Counted from the stretch's first letter, positions 17,327 through 26,353 are shown. The stretch: 64,000 bases of DNA from DAOUJI01 sp965197415 (GCA_965197415.1 OZ240207.1:2232001-2296000); one strand, 5' to 3'. The notes: generated by a model from the letters alone, not told the origin. A program made the numbers and translations.

Positions 17327-18640
17327 TTGGAGACACGGGTTTGGTTTGACCGGATCACGGGAGGCCGTATTTTCTACGGCTGGTTCGTGCTCGGAATCTC
17401 CTCCCTCATAATCTTTGTAGCCAATGGAATCTTCTTCCGAGGCTTCAACGTCTTCTTTGTGCCCGTGCAGGAATCTCTGCGTCTCCGGCAAGAGCAGACG
17501 GCTTTGGTATTTTCCCTTGCCAGGGCCCAGGGAGAGGTCCTGGGGCCGGTTGCCGCCTGGCTGATAGACAAGTTCGGCGCCAAAGCAGTCATCATTTTGG
17601 GACTTGTGATAGCCGGAGTGGGGTATCTGGCCTTCTCCAGGGTCGACAACTACCTGGGTTTCGCCCTCATCTACCTGGGCGTCATAGCCGCCCCCAACGC
17701 CATTTCAGTCCAGCACGGCTTGTTCAACATGATCAATATGTGGTTCATAAGGCACCGTGGTCTGGCTCTCGCGATATTCGCAACCATCGCTGCCGTAGGG
17801 GCCGCCGCGCTGGTCCCGCTGGTCAATGTCATGATCATCAAGTTCAGCTGGGAGCAGGTGTCGTTGATTATAGGGCTGGGCTACGTGGTCCTCATGGCCC
17901 CGCTGGGGCTGTGGCTGCACAGCGCCCCGGAAAACGTCGGTCTCCGCCCCGACGGGGACAGGCCCAGGGCGCATGTTGCGGTGCCCGGCGCGGAGCCCCG
18001 CAGTCCGAGCAGGGGCAGCGTGGACTTCACTGTCAACGAGGCCGTCAGGACCTCGGCGTTTTGGATGATAGTCCTTGGCCAGATATTTCGCCGTGCCGGA
18101 GCCCTGGGAATTTTGATCAACCTCCAGCCCATCATGTTTACCAAGGGAGTGGGAGAGAGCGCCTTTGGGTTCCTCCTCGTAATTCTGTTCGTTGTCAACA
18201 TAGTATCCCGCATACCAGTTGGCTGGGTTTCCGACAAGGTGCCAAGGAGCCTCGTCGTGTCGGGATGTCTGGCTCTGGAGGGCCTTGCGACCTTGTTCCT
18301 GCTAACCGGGGAGTGGAACGGGTCTGCGTGGGGCATATACCTGTACCTGATATTGGCCGGAATAGGCGACGCTTCCGGTTTCTTGCTGTGGGCCACCGTG
18401 GGAGACATCTACGGGCGCACCAGGTTTGCGGCGTTGAGGGGAATGATTACCTTCTCTTCTTCGTGGATGATGATACTGGCCCCCTGGTTCGTGGGCTGGT
18501 GGGGAGAACGCCACACCACCTACGACTTTCCGTTGACGCTGGCTGTCATATTCATGGGAGCGGCAGCGGTGTGTTTGCTGTTTGTGCGGCGGCCTGTGAA
18601 AAGGGACCCGTTCACCATTTCGTCCAGCGCGTTGGGTTGA
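17327..18640 (+). CDS. MFS transporter (OFA/MCT-like)
   Basis: A 437-residue major facilitator with about 12 transmembrane helices in two halves, joined by a hydrophilic loop at ~205-235. The opening FYGWFVLGISSLIIF, the R-G-x-A-L-A segment (HRGLALAIFATIA) and the C-terminal YGRTRFAALRG are typical of the oxalate:formate/monocarboxylate branch. The substrate cannot be inferred. The start is a TTG at 17327 behind a weak gagg. Downstream, 73 bp away, is the promoter of the thioredoxin/NHL gene. Confidence 0.8.
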   Translation: METRVWFDRITGGRIFYGWFVLGISSLIIFVANGIFFRGFNVFFVPVQESLRLRQEQTALVFSLARAQGEVLGPVAAWLIDKFGAKAVIILGLVIAGVGYLAFSRVDNYLGFALIYLGVIAAPNAISVQHGLFNMINMWFIRHRGLALAIFATIAAVGAAALVPLVNVMIIKFSWEQVSLIIGLGYVVLMAPLGLWLHSAPENVGLRPDGDRPRAHVAVPGAEPRSPSRGSVDFTVNEAVRTSAFWMIVLGQIFRRAGALGILINLQPIMFTKGVGESAFGFLLVILFVVNIVSRIPVGWVSDKVPRSLVVSGCLALEGLATLFLLTGEWNGSAWGIYLYLILAGIGDASGFLLWATVGDIYGRTRFAALRGMITFSSSWMMILAPWFVGWWGERHTTYDFPLTLAVIFMGAAAVCLLFVRRPVKRDPFTISSSALG

Positions 18641-18677
18641 GCGCCGTTGCTTCTGACTGCGCGCCGCGGCGCCGGTG

Positions 18678-18683
18678 TATAAT
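18678..18683 (+). promoter_or_regulatory. -10 element of the thioredoxin/NHL gene
   Basis: A perfect TATAAT 30 bases before the GTG at 18714, with an aaggggg Shine-Dalgarno (~18702-18707) between. The -35 region is not clear. Its position supports the upstream GTG as the true start of the gene rather than the ATG after the in-frame TGA. Confidence 0.5.
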
Positions 18684-18713
18684 GGGCGGGCGCATACAGA
18701 AAGGGGGTCCAAA

Positions 18714-20207
18714 GTGGCCACACGCTCTTTCCTCGGCAACGTCAACGCTCCCGAGTTCCCGTCAGGCAAGGACTGGCTCAACACAGGCAGGCCCATCAGC
18801 ATGAAAGACCTGCGGGGGAAAATCGTGATCCTGGACTTCTGGACGTCCTGTTGAGTCAACTGCATGCACGTATTTCCGCAGTTGCGGAAACTGGAGCAGA
18901 AATACGCGGCGGAGCTGGTTGTGGTGGGAGTCCACTCGGCCAAGTTCACCTCCGAGCGGGACACGAACAACCTGAGGAAGGCGGTGCTCAGGTTCGAGTT
19001 GCAGCACCCGGTTGTGAATGACGGGGACTTCAGCATCTGGCGGGAGTACGGCTGCCGCGCATGGCCCACGCTGATGTTCGTGGACCCCCAGGGCAAGGTC
19101 ATTGGAAAGCATGAGGGAGAGATCAGCTTCGAGCAGTTCGACGTCGTGCTTGGTCGGATGGTCCAGGAGTTTGACGAGAAGGGGATATTGGACCGGACAG
19201 CCCGTTTGGACTTCCAGCTGGAAGTCCAAGAGTCCCCGGGCCTCTCCTTCCCGGGCAAGATACTGGCTGACGAGGCTTCCGGACGCCTGTTTATCGCTGA
19301 CTCCAACAACAACCGGATCGTGGCTTCTGACCTGGACGGGAATGTGACCCACGTCATCGGAAGCGGCCAACAGGGCTTGGCCGACGGGGACTTTGGCTCC
19401 GCGCAGTTCGATCACCCCCAGGGAATGGCCCTGTCGGAAGACGGGCACATCCTCTACGTCGCCGACACCGAGAACCATGCCATACGGAAGGTTGACCTGG
19501 AGACCGGGACCGTCGAGACGGTCGCAGGCACTGGCGAGCAGGCGCAGGGGCGTTCCGGGGGCGGACCTGCGCTGCAGACGGCCCTCAGTTCACCCTGGGA
19601 CGTGGCTGTCCACAATGGGGTCGTGCACATTGCAATGGCGGGAGGCCACCAGCTCTGGGCGCTTCACTTGGAGTCGGGGCAGGTCGGCGTCTACGCAGGC
19701 AATGGTCGTGAGGCTCCCATCGACGGTCCTCTGTTGTCGGCCTCGCTAGACCAGCCTACAGGCATCACCTCGGACGGCCAGCGGCTCTACTTTGCCGACA
19801 GCGAGGCCAGCGCCGTCAGGTACGCCGACCTGGACCCGTCAGGACGGGTGGGAACCATCGTGGGCGAGGACCTGTTCGTGTGGGGCGACGTGGACGGAAT
19901 TGGCGAGCAGGTCCGCCTTCAGCACGTCCAGGGCGTCGACTGGCACGACGGAGTCCTGTACATAGCCGACACCTACAACAACAAGATCAAGAAGGTCTAC
20001 CCGGCCACGAGGAGCGTACTCACGTTCCTTGGAAGCGGCGAACATGGGCACGCGGACGGTCCCGCGTTCGAGGCACGCTTCCACGAGCCTTCGGGCGTCA
20101 GCGCCGCGGGAGGGAAACTCTACGTGGCCGACACCAACAACCACGCCATCCGTGTCGCCAGCCTGGAAACGGGCCATGTGGAGACCCTGGAGTTGCGGGG
20201 ACTGTAG
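18714..20207 (+). CDS. Thioredoxin-NHL repeat protein, probable selenoprotein (UGA at residue 47)
   Basis: From the GTG at 18714 the frame runs 497 residues if the TGA at 18852-18854 is read through. The first ~150 residues are a thioredoxin-like domain of the NHLRC2 type: IVILDFWTSC, then the TGA, then VNCMHVFPQL. Relatives carry Cys-Cys-Ile-Asn-Cys here, so the TGA replaces the N-terminal redox Cys of CxxC, giving U-x-x-C. The rest (~165-497) forms NHL beta-propeller repeats with blades such as LFIADSNNNRI, LYVADTENHAI and LYVADTNNHAI. A hairpin of bacterial SECIS form follows the TGA at the right distance. TATAAT and a good Shine-Dalgarno precede the GTG. Naive annotation would start at the ATG at 18864 and lose the active site. 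A simple nonsense mutation of TGT/TGC is the alternative. No selenocysteine machinery is in the window. Confidence 0.75.
18873..18890 (+). promoter_or_regulatory. SECIS-like hairpin
   Basis: A perfect 7-bp stem (tttccgc with gcggaaa) closes a 4-base loop, agtt, with G at loop position 2. Its loop begins 25 bases after the in-frame TGA. Bacterial SECIS elements have a short apical loop with G in the first two positions, roughly 16-37 bases after UGA, so both criteria are met. It lies within coding sequence (VFPQLRK). Confidence 0.65.
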
Positions 20208-20238
20208 AAGCGGCTCATCATGGCTCGTTGAGCAAGCC

Positions 20239-20781
20239 ATGACCGTTCGGATAAGAGCGGCAGGTTCAGCCTACGCCGGTTCTATAGCAAGGGTTCATGT
20301 CGATGTGTGGCGGACGACATATGTCGGCATCGTTTCGGACCGTTATCTGGCCGACCTTTCATACCAGTCTAGCGAAACGTGGTGGGCTGACATTCTGGCG
20401 ACTCCTCAGACAGCTGCGTGCACCTTTGTTGCCGAGACTGGTGAAGGTGAGGTCGTAGGCTTTGCGCGTGGCGGACTGGAAAGCGGAGGCGACCTGACGT
20501 ACAAGGGTGAACTCTACACCGTATATCTGTTCAAAGACCATCAGCGTAAGGGTGTCGGTAAGAGCCTTGTGTCAGCCGTAGCTCGGAGCCTGCTAGCCAG
20601 CAAGGTCGACTCTATGTTGGTGTGGGTCTTCGAGGAAAATCGCCCGGCATGCCGATTCTACGAGTCGTTGGGAGGCCAGCAGATTGGTCGGAAGAATGTA
20701 GAGATCGGTGGTGCAAACGTCGCGGAAGTGTCGTACGGTTGGACGGACATCTTAGGCTTGGTGACCGATAGCGTAGTGTGA
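20239..20781 (+). CDS. GNAT-family N-acetyltransferase
   Basis: A 180-residue acetyltransferase. The acetyl-CoA-binding motif A is in VYLFKDHQRKGVGKSLVSA (Q-x-x-G-x-G), and motif B in WVFEENRPACRFYESLGG. The N-terminal HVDVWRTTYVGIVSD segment is common in this family. The ATG at 20239 gives a standard-length protein. The frame extends further upstream, but that part overlaps the end of the NHL gene and has no relation to GNAT. The substrate is unknown. Confidence 0.85.
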   Translation: MTVRIRAAGSAYAGSIARVHVDVWRTTYVGIVSDRYLADLSYQSSETWWADILATPQTAACTFVAETGEGEVVGFARGGLESGGDLTYKGELYTVYLFKDHQRKGVGKSLVSAVARSLLASKVDSMLVWVFEENRPACRFYESLGGQQIGRKNVEIGGANVAEVSYGWTDILGLVTDSVV

Positions 20782-20824
20782 TCGCTAGGGACGGTCACGG
20801 CACGAATCACCGCCATCCCAACTG

Positions 20825-22009
20825 CTACAAGCCGAACCGCTTTGCCGCCGCGGCGAACCCCTCCAGAGAGCCTTCCAGAACCTGGTCCTCCAGGCAGTAG
20901 GACACCCGGAAATGGCCCGGCTGCCCGAAGCCTCGTCCGGGCACCACCAGCACGTTGTAACGCTGCAATTCATCCACGAAGGCCAGGTCGTCCTCTCCGG
21001 GAGCCTTTGGGAACAGGTAGAAAGCTCCCTGGGGTCTGAAGCAGTCGTACCCCAGGGCCGTCAAAGCGCCGTGGATGAAGTCCCGCTTCCGCTGGTAGTC
21101 CGACACGTCCACGGTGACCCCTTGCAGCGCCTTCACCACATGCTGCATTAGGGCGGGTGCGTTCACTATGCCCAGGATGCGGTTGCAGAAGGTCAGGCCG
21201 TCGGCCAGTTGAGTTTTCCCCTCGTAGGCCGGGTTGACGGCTATGTACCCGATGCGCTCGCCGGGGAGGGCCAGGTCCTTGGCGTGGGAGTGGACCACCA
21301 TGGAAGCTTCGTAGTGGGGGTAGACGTGGGGGTAGGATAGGCCGTCGTAGATGATGCGGCGGTAGGGCTCGTCGCTAATCAGGAATATCTCCGAGTCGAA
21401 CTGAGCGCTCTTCACGCGCAGAAGGTCTCCCAGCTCAGAAAGGATGTTGGACCCATACACCGCCCCCGACGGGTTGTTGGGTGAGTTGATTAACACGGCC
21501 CTGGTTTTGGGCGTTATGAGGCCCTCCAGCGCCGCCAGGTCCGGCTGAAACGCGGCGTCGGTGGGCACCGTGATGGGTACACCGCCGTGGTTGTCGGTGT
21601 AGTAGACGTACTCCACGAAATAAGGGGCGAAGATAATTACCTCGTCCCCGGGATTCAGGATGGTCTTGAGCGCCACGTTGAGGCCGGCGGCGGCGCCCGC
21701 CGTCATGACGATTTCGGCGCCGGTCATGTCCACCCCGGCCTCCTCCCGTATCCCTGCCGCCACCGCCTCCCGGGTGTCGGCGTAGCCCGCATTGGGCATG
21801 TAGCGGTGCATACCCGGAACCTCGCTGGCGGCGAGGCGTTGGAGCTCTGCCCTGAACTCGGCGGGCGGCTCCACTACGGGGTTGCCCAGAGAGAGGTCGA
21901 AGACCTTGTCGTCGCCGTACTGTTGCTTCAGGGCGATGCCCGCCTCGAACATCTTCCTGATCCACCCGCCCTCTTCCACGAACTTCGCCACCTTCTCCGA
22001 AAGGGCCAT
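20825..22009 (-). CDS. PLP-dependent aminotransferase, class I/II
   Basis: A 394-residue fold-type I aminotransferase. SPNNPSG is the conserved substrate/PLP segment, SDEPYRRI contains the PLP-pyridine Asp, and the Schiff-base Lys lies in SHAKDLALPGERIGY. The fold and spacing match the aspartate/aromatic aminotransferase (AspB/PatA) class; the true substrate is not evident. I chose the ATG at 22009 because aggagg lies 8 bases upstream; an open frame extends 22 codons further without a comparable site. It is monocistronic, convergent with the GNAT gene. Confidence 0.87.
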   Translation of the reverse strand: MALSEKVAKFVEEGGWIRKMFEAGIALKQQYGDDKVFDLSLGNPVVEPPAEFRAELQRLAASEVPGMHRYMPNAGYADTREAVAAGIREEAGVDMTGAEIVMTAGAAAGLNVALKTILNPGDEVIIFAPYFVEYVYYTDNHGGVPITVPTDAAFQPDLAALEGLITPKTRAVLINSPNNPSGAVYGSNILSELGDLLRVKSAQFDSEIFLISDEPYRRIIYDGLSYPHVYPHYEASMVVHSHAKDLALPGERIGYIAVNPAYEGKTQLADGLTFCNRILGIVNAPALMQHVVKALQGVTVDVSDYQRKRDFIHGALTALGYDCFRPQGAFYLFPKAPGEDDLAFVDELQRYNVLVVPGRGFGQPGHFRVSYCLEDQVLEGSLEGFAAAAKRFGL

Positions 22010-22091
22010 AGGGTACGCCTCCTGAAAGAGCCTGTTCAGCAGACTATAAAACGGCGGCGGCAGGGTGTCCAGCAAAGGGGCGTTGTGCGCG

Positions 22092-22120
22092 TTGACACGC
22101 TTAAGGGTGTATGGTTACAT
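22092..22120 (+). promoter_or_regulatory. Candidate promoter of tRNA-Met
   Basis: Perfect ttgaca (22092-22097), 17-base spacer, then ttacat (22115-22120), a modest -10. The tRNA begins ~79 bases after. Confidence 0.4.
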
Positions 22121-22198
22121 TGGAAATCTGGGGACTGCCGGCGTCATGGCGGCAGCCCCTGTTCCAGCAGCCCCGTTTTCGGGCAGCCGTAAGGTTGT

Positions 22199-22273
22199 GG
22201 CAACGTAGCTCAGGGGCAGAGCGGGCGCTTCATAAGCGCTAGGTCGGTGGTTCGAACCCACCCGTTGCCACCA
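22199..22273 (+). tRNA. tRNA-Met (CAT), elongator or Ile2
   Basis: Cloverleaf by eye: acceptor ggcaacg/cgttgcc, D stem gctc/gagc, anticodon loop ttcataa in a 5-bp stem, T arm ggtgg-ttcgaac-ccacc, encoded CCA. The 1-72 pair is G-C, so it is not the initiator tRNA. CAT could also be the Ile2 tRNA decoding AUA after lysidine modification; the sequence alone does not separate the two. Confidence 0.92.
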
Positions 22274-22353
22274 GCAGTCCCCTCCTCGCCTCTCCGGAGC
22301 TTCTCCGGCCACCATCTGCAGTATACGCAGAACGTCCGTCTACCAGATCGTCT

Positions 22354-22418
22354 AAAAAGCAACGTAGGTTACATTTGTCCAACCAATTTGCAACTTTTAG
22401 GAGGATAAGTTACATTTG
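22354..22418 (+). repeat. 65-bp upstream repeat, copy 1 (fic control region)
   Basis: A 65-bp block holding aaaaagcaac, ggttacatttg, atttgcaactttt and ataagttacatttg. A second block of the same length and order lies at 22492-22556, 138 bp on, with diverged spacers. Together they provide four gttacatttg motifs and four gcaac motifs. The position between a tRNA and the fic gene suggests an operator array for a repressor, perhaps the Fic protein's own C-terminal winged helix (inference). Confidence 0.7.
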
Positions 22419-22491
22419 CTTCTATGCCGGACTATCATTTCTATTTGACTAGCGTCGACAGAAGTCGGGAGCCTAGTGAAGCGCGCAAGGC

Positions 22492-22556
22492 AAAAAGCAA
22501 CTCAGGTTACATTTGCTATACCCATTTGCAACTTTTGCCTCAATAAGTTACATTTG
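22492..22556 (+). repeat. 65-bp upstream repeat, copy 2 (fic control region)
   Basis: Second copy of the block at 22354-22418; it ends 33 bases before the fic start codon. The conserved cores are identical in the two copies while spacer bases differ, the pattern expected for protein-binding sites. Confidence 0.7.
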
Positions 22557-22588
22557 GTAGATGTTCTTGGAAAGCGATAACTCTGCGT

Positions 22589-23719
22589 ATGTCCAGCCAA
22601 CTCCTTAGTGCAAGCCCAATCGGGCGAATGGTAGCGATTGAAAACGGAGTCGAAACCTACGTTCCGAACCCTCTTCCCCGAAGCCTTGACATCAATGGTC
22701 CGTTGCTAAAGAGGCTGGACGAGGCGTCTCGTTCGGTGTCGGTGCTGGCCGGAGTGGGCGAAACAATCCCCAATCCTAACCTGCTTATACGTCCCTTCAT
22801 GCGGCGCGAGGCTGTATTATCTTCCAGCATCGAAGGGACCCAGGCATCAATATCGGACTTATTCATCTATGAAGCGTCGGGGATTCGCAGAAGAGATGTC
22901 GTGGAAGTCTCAAACTATACCCGCGCTCTGGACCTGGGTCTGGACCTGTTGAACATGCTGCCGATTTCGCTCAGACTGGTGAACCGTGTGCACGAGAGTC
23001 TCTTAACGGGTGTCCAAGGCGATGAAAAAAGACCGGGTGAATTAAGGAACGCCCAAGTTTGGATCGGCCACCAGGGAGCCGACATCAGGGACGCCAGATT
23101 TGTTCCCCCGCCGCCGCACATGTTGTCAGAGCTTCTGTTGGACTGGGAGAGGTTCGTAAACGAAGAGTCGGATCTCCCGCCGTTGGTCCAGTGCGCTCTG
23201 ATGCACTACCAATTTGAAGCCATACATCCTTATTTGGACGGGAACGGCCGCGTGGGGCGCTTGCTTATAATCCTGTTTTTGTGTGCCAAAAGGGTGCTTT
23301 CAGAACCCTTGTTGTACCTTAGCGCCTATTTCGAGAAGGACAAGAACCAATATTACGACCAACTGCTCGGCCTTAGCCAAACCGGAGAATGGAATGTCTG
23401 GCTTGATTATTTTCTCAAGGGAGTTGCCGAGCAATCGCAGGACGCCCTTGACCGGGTCAGGCGTATACGCCAATTGCAAGACCGCTATAGGCTCGACTTC
23501 CAGGACCGACGTGCCTCCGCGAACACTTTGCGGCTGGTAGACCAGTTGTTTGCTTCGCCCTATGTCACTGGACCTTGGGCGGCTAGAGTCCTCAATGTGT
23601 CTCAGACGGGAGCTAGAAGAATCATCGACTCTCTAGTATCTTACGGTGTGCTTGAGGAAGTCGAAGGCATGTGGCCAAGGGTTTACGTGGCTAGAGAGCT
23701 TCTAGAAGCTATCGAGTAG
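22589..23719 (+). CDS. Fic-domain protein with N-terminal inhibitory motif and winged helix
   Basis: A 376-residue Fic-family protein; members usually transfer AMP from ATP to a Ser/Thr/Tyr of a target protein. The core motif HPYLDGNGRVGR is intact, including the catalytic His. The SSSIEGT segment near residue 90 matches the (S/T)xxxE(G/N) inhibitory helix, so the enzyme is self-inhibited with the helix placed N-terminally (class II). The C-terminal ~80 residues look like a winged helix (AARVLNVSQTGARRIIDSLVSYG), as in Fic proteins that regulate their own promoter. It lies directly behind a duplicated 65-bp repeat. No partner antitoxin gene is adjacent. Confidence 0.88.
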   Translation: MSSQLLSASPIGRMVAIENGVETYVPNPLPRSLDINGPLLKRLDEASRSVSVLAGVGETIPNPNLLIRPFMRREAVLSSSIEGTQASISDLFIYEASGIRRRDVVEVSNYTRALDLGLDLLNMLPISLRLVNRVHESLLTGVQGDEKRPGELRNAQVWIGHQGADIRDARFVPPPPHMLSELLLDWERFVNEESDLPPLVQCALMHYQFEAIHPYLDGNGRVGRLLIILFLCAKRVLSEPLLYLSAYFEKDKNQYYDQLLGLSQTGEWNVWLDYFLKGVAEQSQDALDRVRRIRQLQDRYRLDFQDRRASANTLRLVDQLFASPYVTGPWAARVLNVSQTGARRIIDSLVSYGVLEEVEGMWPRVYVARELLEAIE

Positions 23720-23794
23720 AGAGCGAATAAGGGCAATAACTGCGCCGGGTGTTGGTGATGATGCCAGCGTTCGCCAAAGAAACAGGTGAGATAG

Positions 23795-24592
23795 TTGAAG
23801 ATACTGGTCACAAACGACGATGGATTCAGGGCCCCGGGGCTTTGGGCGGCTGTGGACGCCTTGAAGCTCCACGGCGACGTGTGCGTTGCGGCTCCCGACC
23901 GGGACCACAGCGGAGTCGGCGCTTCTCTGACGCTGCGGAGGCCCCTGCGAGTCTTTCAAGTAGATCCCCTGGTGGAAAAGGGGCCCCACGAAATCGACGC
24001 GTACTCCATCGAAGGCACTCCTGCCGACTCCGCTGTTCTGGCCCTGGAGCAGCTGGCCGGGCCTGTGGACCTGGTGGTGTCGGGGATAAACCAGGGGTCC
24101 AACCTGGGAGAGGACGTGCTTATCTCCGGCACTGTGGGGGCGGCGCTTCAGGGCTACGTCCGGGGATGCCCGTCCATCGCCATATCGGTGGGCGCCCTCC
24201 GGGACACCCGCTACGACGTTGCGGCGGCCTTCTTGGATGTGGTGGTCGAGGGCCTGAAGAATGGCGCGAGTCTGCCTCCAACGCTGGTCAACGTGAACCT
24301 GCCCAACGAGCCGGTCGAAAACCTGAAAGGTGTCAGGGTGACGAGGCTGGGGCGGCGTAGCTATGGGGAGTCGGTGAAGGAGGACGAGGACATCCGCAGC
24401 ATGACCTACCGAATCAACCGGGACGTGCCTGTGTTCAAGGAACGGGAGCAGGAAGAAGGCACGGACCTGTGGGCGGTCCTCAACAACATGATTTCGGTGA
24501 CGCCCATCAACACGGGACTCACCGACGACGCCAACATCCCCCTGCTGGAGGCGGCTCTGGCCGGGTGCGAGGGCAGGCTTCTCAGCGGCTGA
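23795..24592 (+). CDS. surE: 5'/3'-nucleotidase SurE
   Basis: A 265-residue metal-dependent phosphatase acting on nucleoside monophosphates. The N-terminal TNDDG motif binds the metal; APDRDHSGVG, SGINQGSNLGEDV and SGTVGAALQG are all conserved. The TTG start (KILVTNDDG follows at once) has aggtgag ~8 bases upstream. It is the last host gene before tRNA-Ala and the integrated element. Confidence 0.93.
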   Translation: MKILVTNDDGFRAPGLWAAVDALKLHGDVCVAAPDRDHSGVGASLTLRRPLRVFQVDPLVEKGPHEIDAYSIEGTPADSAVLALEQLAGPVDLVVSGINQGSNLGEDVLISGTVGAALQGYVRGCPSIAISVGALRDTRYDVAAAFLDVVVEGLKNGASLPPTLVNVNLPNEPVENLKGVRVTRLGRRSYGESVKEDEDIRSMTYRINRDVPVFKEREQEEGTDLWAVLNNMISVTPINTGLTDDANIPLLEAALAGCEGRLLSG

Positions 24593-24618
24593 CGCCGGCG
24601 CGTCAGTGGCGCCTTTGC

Positions 24619-24646
24619 TTGACACCCTTCCGACGGGCGCTATAGC
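24619..24646 (+). promoter_or_regulatory. Promoter of tRNA-Ala
   Basis: Perfect ttgaca (24619-24624), 16-base spacer, tatagc (24641-24646); the tRNA begins 50 bases after the -10. Confidence 0.6.
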
Positions 24647-24696
24647 ATTTCATTCTGGACCCTGAAGTCGGAACCTCCCGAATTCAGGCGTTACTT

Positions 24697-24772
24697 GGGG
24701 ATATAGCTCAACTGGGAGAGCGCGGCGTTCGCAATGCCGAGGTTGGGGGTTCGAGTCCCCCTATCTCCACCA
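24697..24772 (+). tRNA. tRNA-Ala (CGC)
   Basis: Acceptor ggggata/tatctcc, D stem gctc/gagc, anticodon stem cggcg/tgccg with loop ttcgcaa giving anticodon CGC, T arm with ttcgagt, encoded CCA. It is the likely attachment site of the element whose integrase starts ~190 bp downstream; P4-type integrases typically use tRNA 3' ends. Confidence 0.93.
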
Positions 24773-24964
24773 AACTAACCCATTCTCGCCCATTCCCTGC
24801 CCGCCTCTTCAGGTCTCAGCAAAGCTCCTATTAGTAGCTGTATTAGGCGTCGGCAACGCCGGAATCGTCTCCTTGAGGCCTCGCTCCCGGTCTCCCGCAA
24901 TCCCTTGTTGTCTCGCTTCATGTGTGGTAATTTCTGTGGTAAGAGATTAAGGAGGCGGCATAGC

Positions 24965-26118
24965 GTGAAGCTCTCGGCGACAAGGGTGAAGGCGCTCAGG
25001 GACCCCGGCCGCTACTCGGACGGCGACGGCCTCCACCTGTTCATAAGCAAGACGGGCGGCAAGAGCTGGGTGCAGCGGACAACCGTCGACGGCCGACGGC
25101 GCGACTTCGGCCTGGGCGGGTATCCGACTGTGTCGCTGGCCCGGGCGAGGAAGCGTGCATCCGACAACCGTGAGGCGATAGGCGACGGCAGGGACCCGGC
25201 GGCGGACAAGCGCAAGCCCGCGACCCTCACTTTCAGCGAGGCCGCCCATGCCGTCCACGAAGTCAACAAACCTCGTTGGCGCAACGAAAGCCACGCTAGA
25301 GCGTGGATTCAGACCCTCGAACGACATGCTTTCCCCAAGATCGGCGCCAAGCCCATCGACACGATAAGCCGCGCCGACGTGTTGACGGTCCTTGCGCCCA
25401 TATGGTCGACGCGGCCCGAGACCGCCCGGCGTGTGCGGCAAAGGATGCGCACGATATTCAGGTGGGCCATGGCGAATGAATTGATTGAGGCCAATCCGGC
25501 GGGGGAAGCCATAGACGGGGCCTTGCCGTCGATGCCCAAGGTCAAAGCGCATCTCCGGGCGCTTCCCTACCAGGAGGCGGGCTCGGCTCGGCTCTCAAGA
25601 CCGTGGATACGTCCCGGACGTCGCTTGCCGCCAAGCGTTGTCTGACGTTCCTGGTTTTCACGGCGGCGCGGTCCGGAGAGGCGAGGGGGGCTGTGTGGGG
25701 CGAAATCGACCTTGAGAGCGCAACATGGACGATCCCCGCCTCACGCATGAAGGGAGGGATGGAGCACCGGGTTCCCCTGAGCGACCAGGCCCTGGAGGTG
25801 TTGAAGCTGGCGCGTCAACTTGAAGACGGCGCCGGGCTCTGCTTCCCGTCCCCGCTGAAACCTGGCCGGACGCTGAGCGACATGACCCTGACGAAGACGC
25901 TCCGTTCCACGGGCCTTGCGGACCGGACGACGGTGCACGGGTTCAGAACGTCCTTCAAGACCTGGACCATGGAACGGACGGATGCGCCCTGGGCGGTCGG
26001 GGAGTCGGCCCTGGCGCATCAGCTGGGCGGGAGCGTCGAGCAAGCGTATGCGCGTTCCGATCTGCTCGCCCGCCGCCGCACTCTCATGCAACAGTGGGCG
26101 GACTACCTCACAGCCTAG
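24965..26118 (+). pseudogene. P4-type tyrosine integrase, frameshifted by a 5-bp tandem repeat
   Basis: Two overlapping frames together make one ~380-residue integrase. The first (GTG at 24965, aggagg upstream) has the DUF4102-like start (LSATRVKALRDPGRYSDGDGLHL) and the core-binding domain. The second carries the catalytic domain: Arg in TAARSGEARG, HGFRTSF, HQLGGS and Tyr in EQAYARS. The frames join at ggctc repeated three times (25580-25594). Two copies would read through as EAGSALKTVDTS without loss, so the extra copy is the likely lesion. The gene lies next to tRNA-Ala, as expected. The integrase is presumably inactive in this state. Confidence 0.85.
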
Positions 26119-26143
26119 TCGCACCATGACGGCCAAGGGATTC

Positions 26144-26353
26144 CTAGGAGGCGGTGGATGAGCCGCGCTCACTCGTCGCCGTCGGCAGGGACTGTATCCA
26201 AGCGGTGATGTCGCTTTCTTTCCACCTGACCGCCATGGAGCCGACCCTGACAGGCGGAGGGAATTTCCCGTCGCCAATCCGTCTGTAGATCGAGGCGCGG
26301 CTCAATCCGGTGCGTTCTTCAACCTCTCGACGACGCAGCAGTATGTCGCTCAT
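26144..26353 (-). CDS. AlpA-family excisionase-like regulator
   Basis: A ~69-residue protein with the AlpA/MerR-like winged helix: LLRRREVEERTGLSRASIYRRI, then FPPPVRVGSMAVRWKESDI. In P4-like elements AlpA activates the integrase and acts in excision. I use the ATG at 26353, seven bases after aaggag; an ATG two codons upstream lies too close to that site. The start overlaps the end of the upstream gene (26319-26738). Confidence 0.85.
   Translation of the reverse strand: MSDILLRRREVEERTGLSRASIYRRIGDGKFPPPVRVGSMAVRWKESDITAWIQSLPTATSERGSSTAS

Noticed and set aside
18864..20207. NHL protein starting at the ATG after the TGA
   Set aside because: This start would remove the first half of the conserved thioredoxin domain and ignore the -10, ribosome site and GTG upstream.
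22199..22273. Initiator tRNA-fMet
   Set aside because: The 1-72 positions pair as G-C and the anticodon stem lacks the three G-C pairs of initiators.
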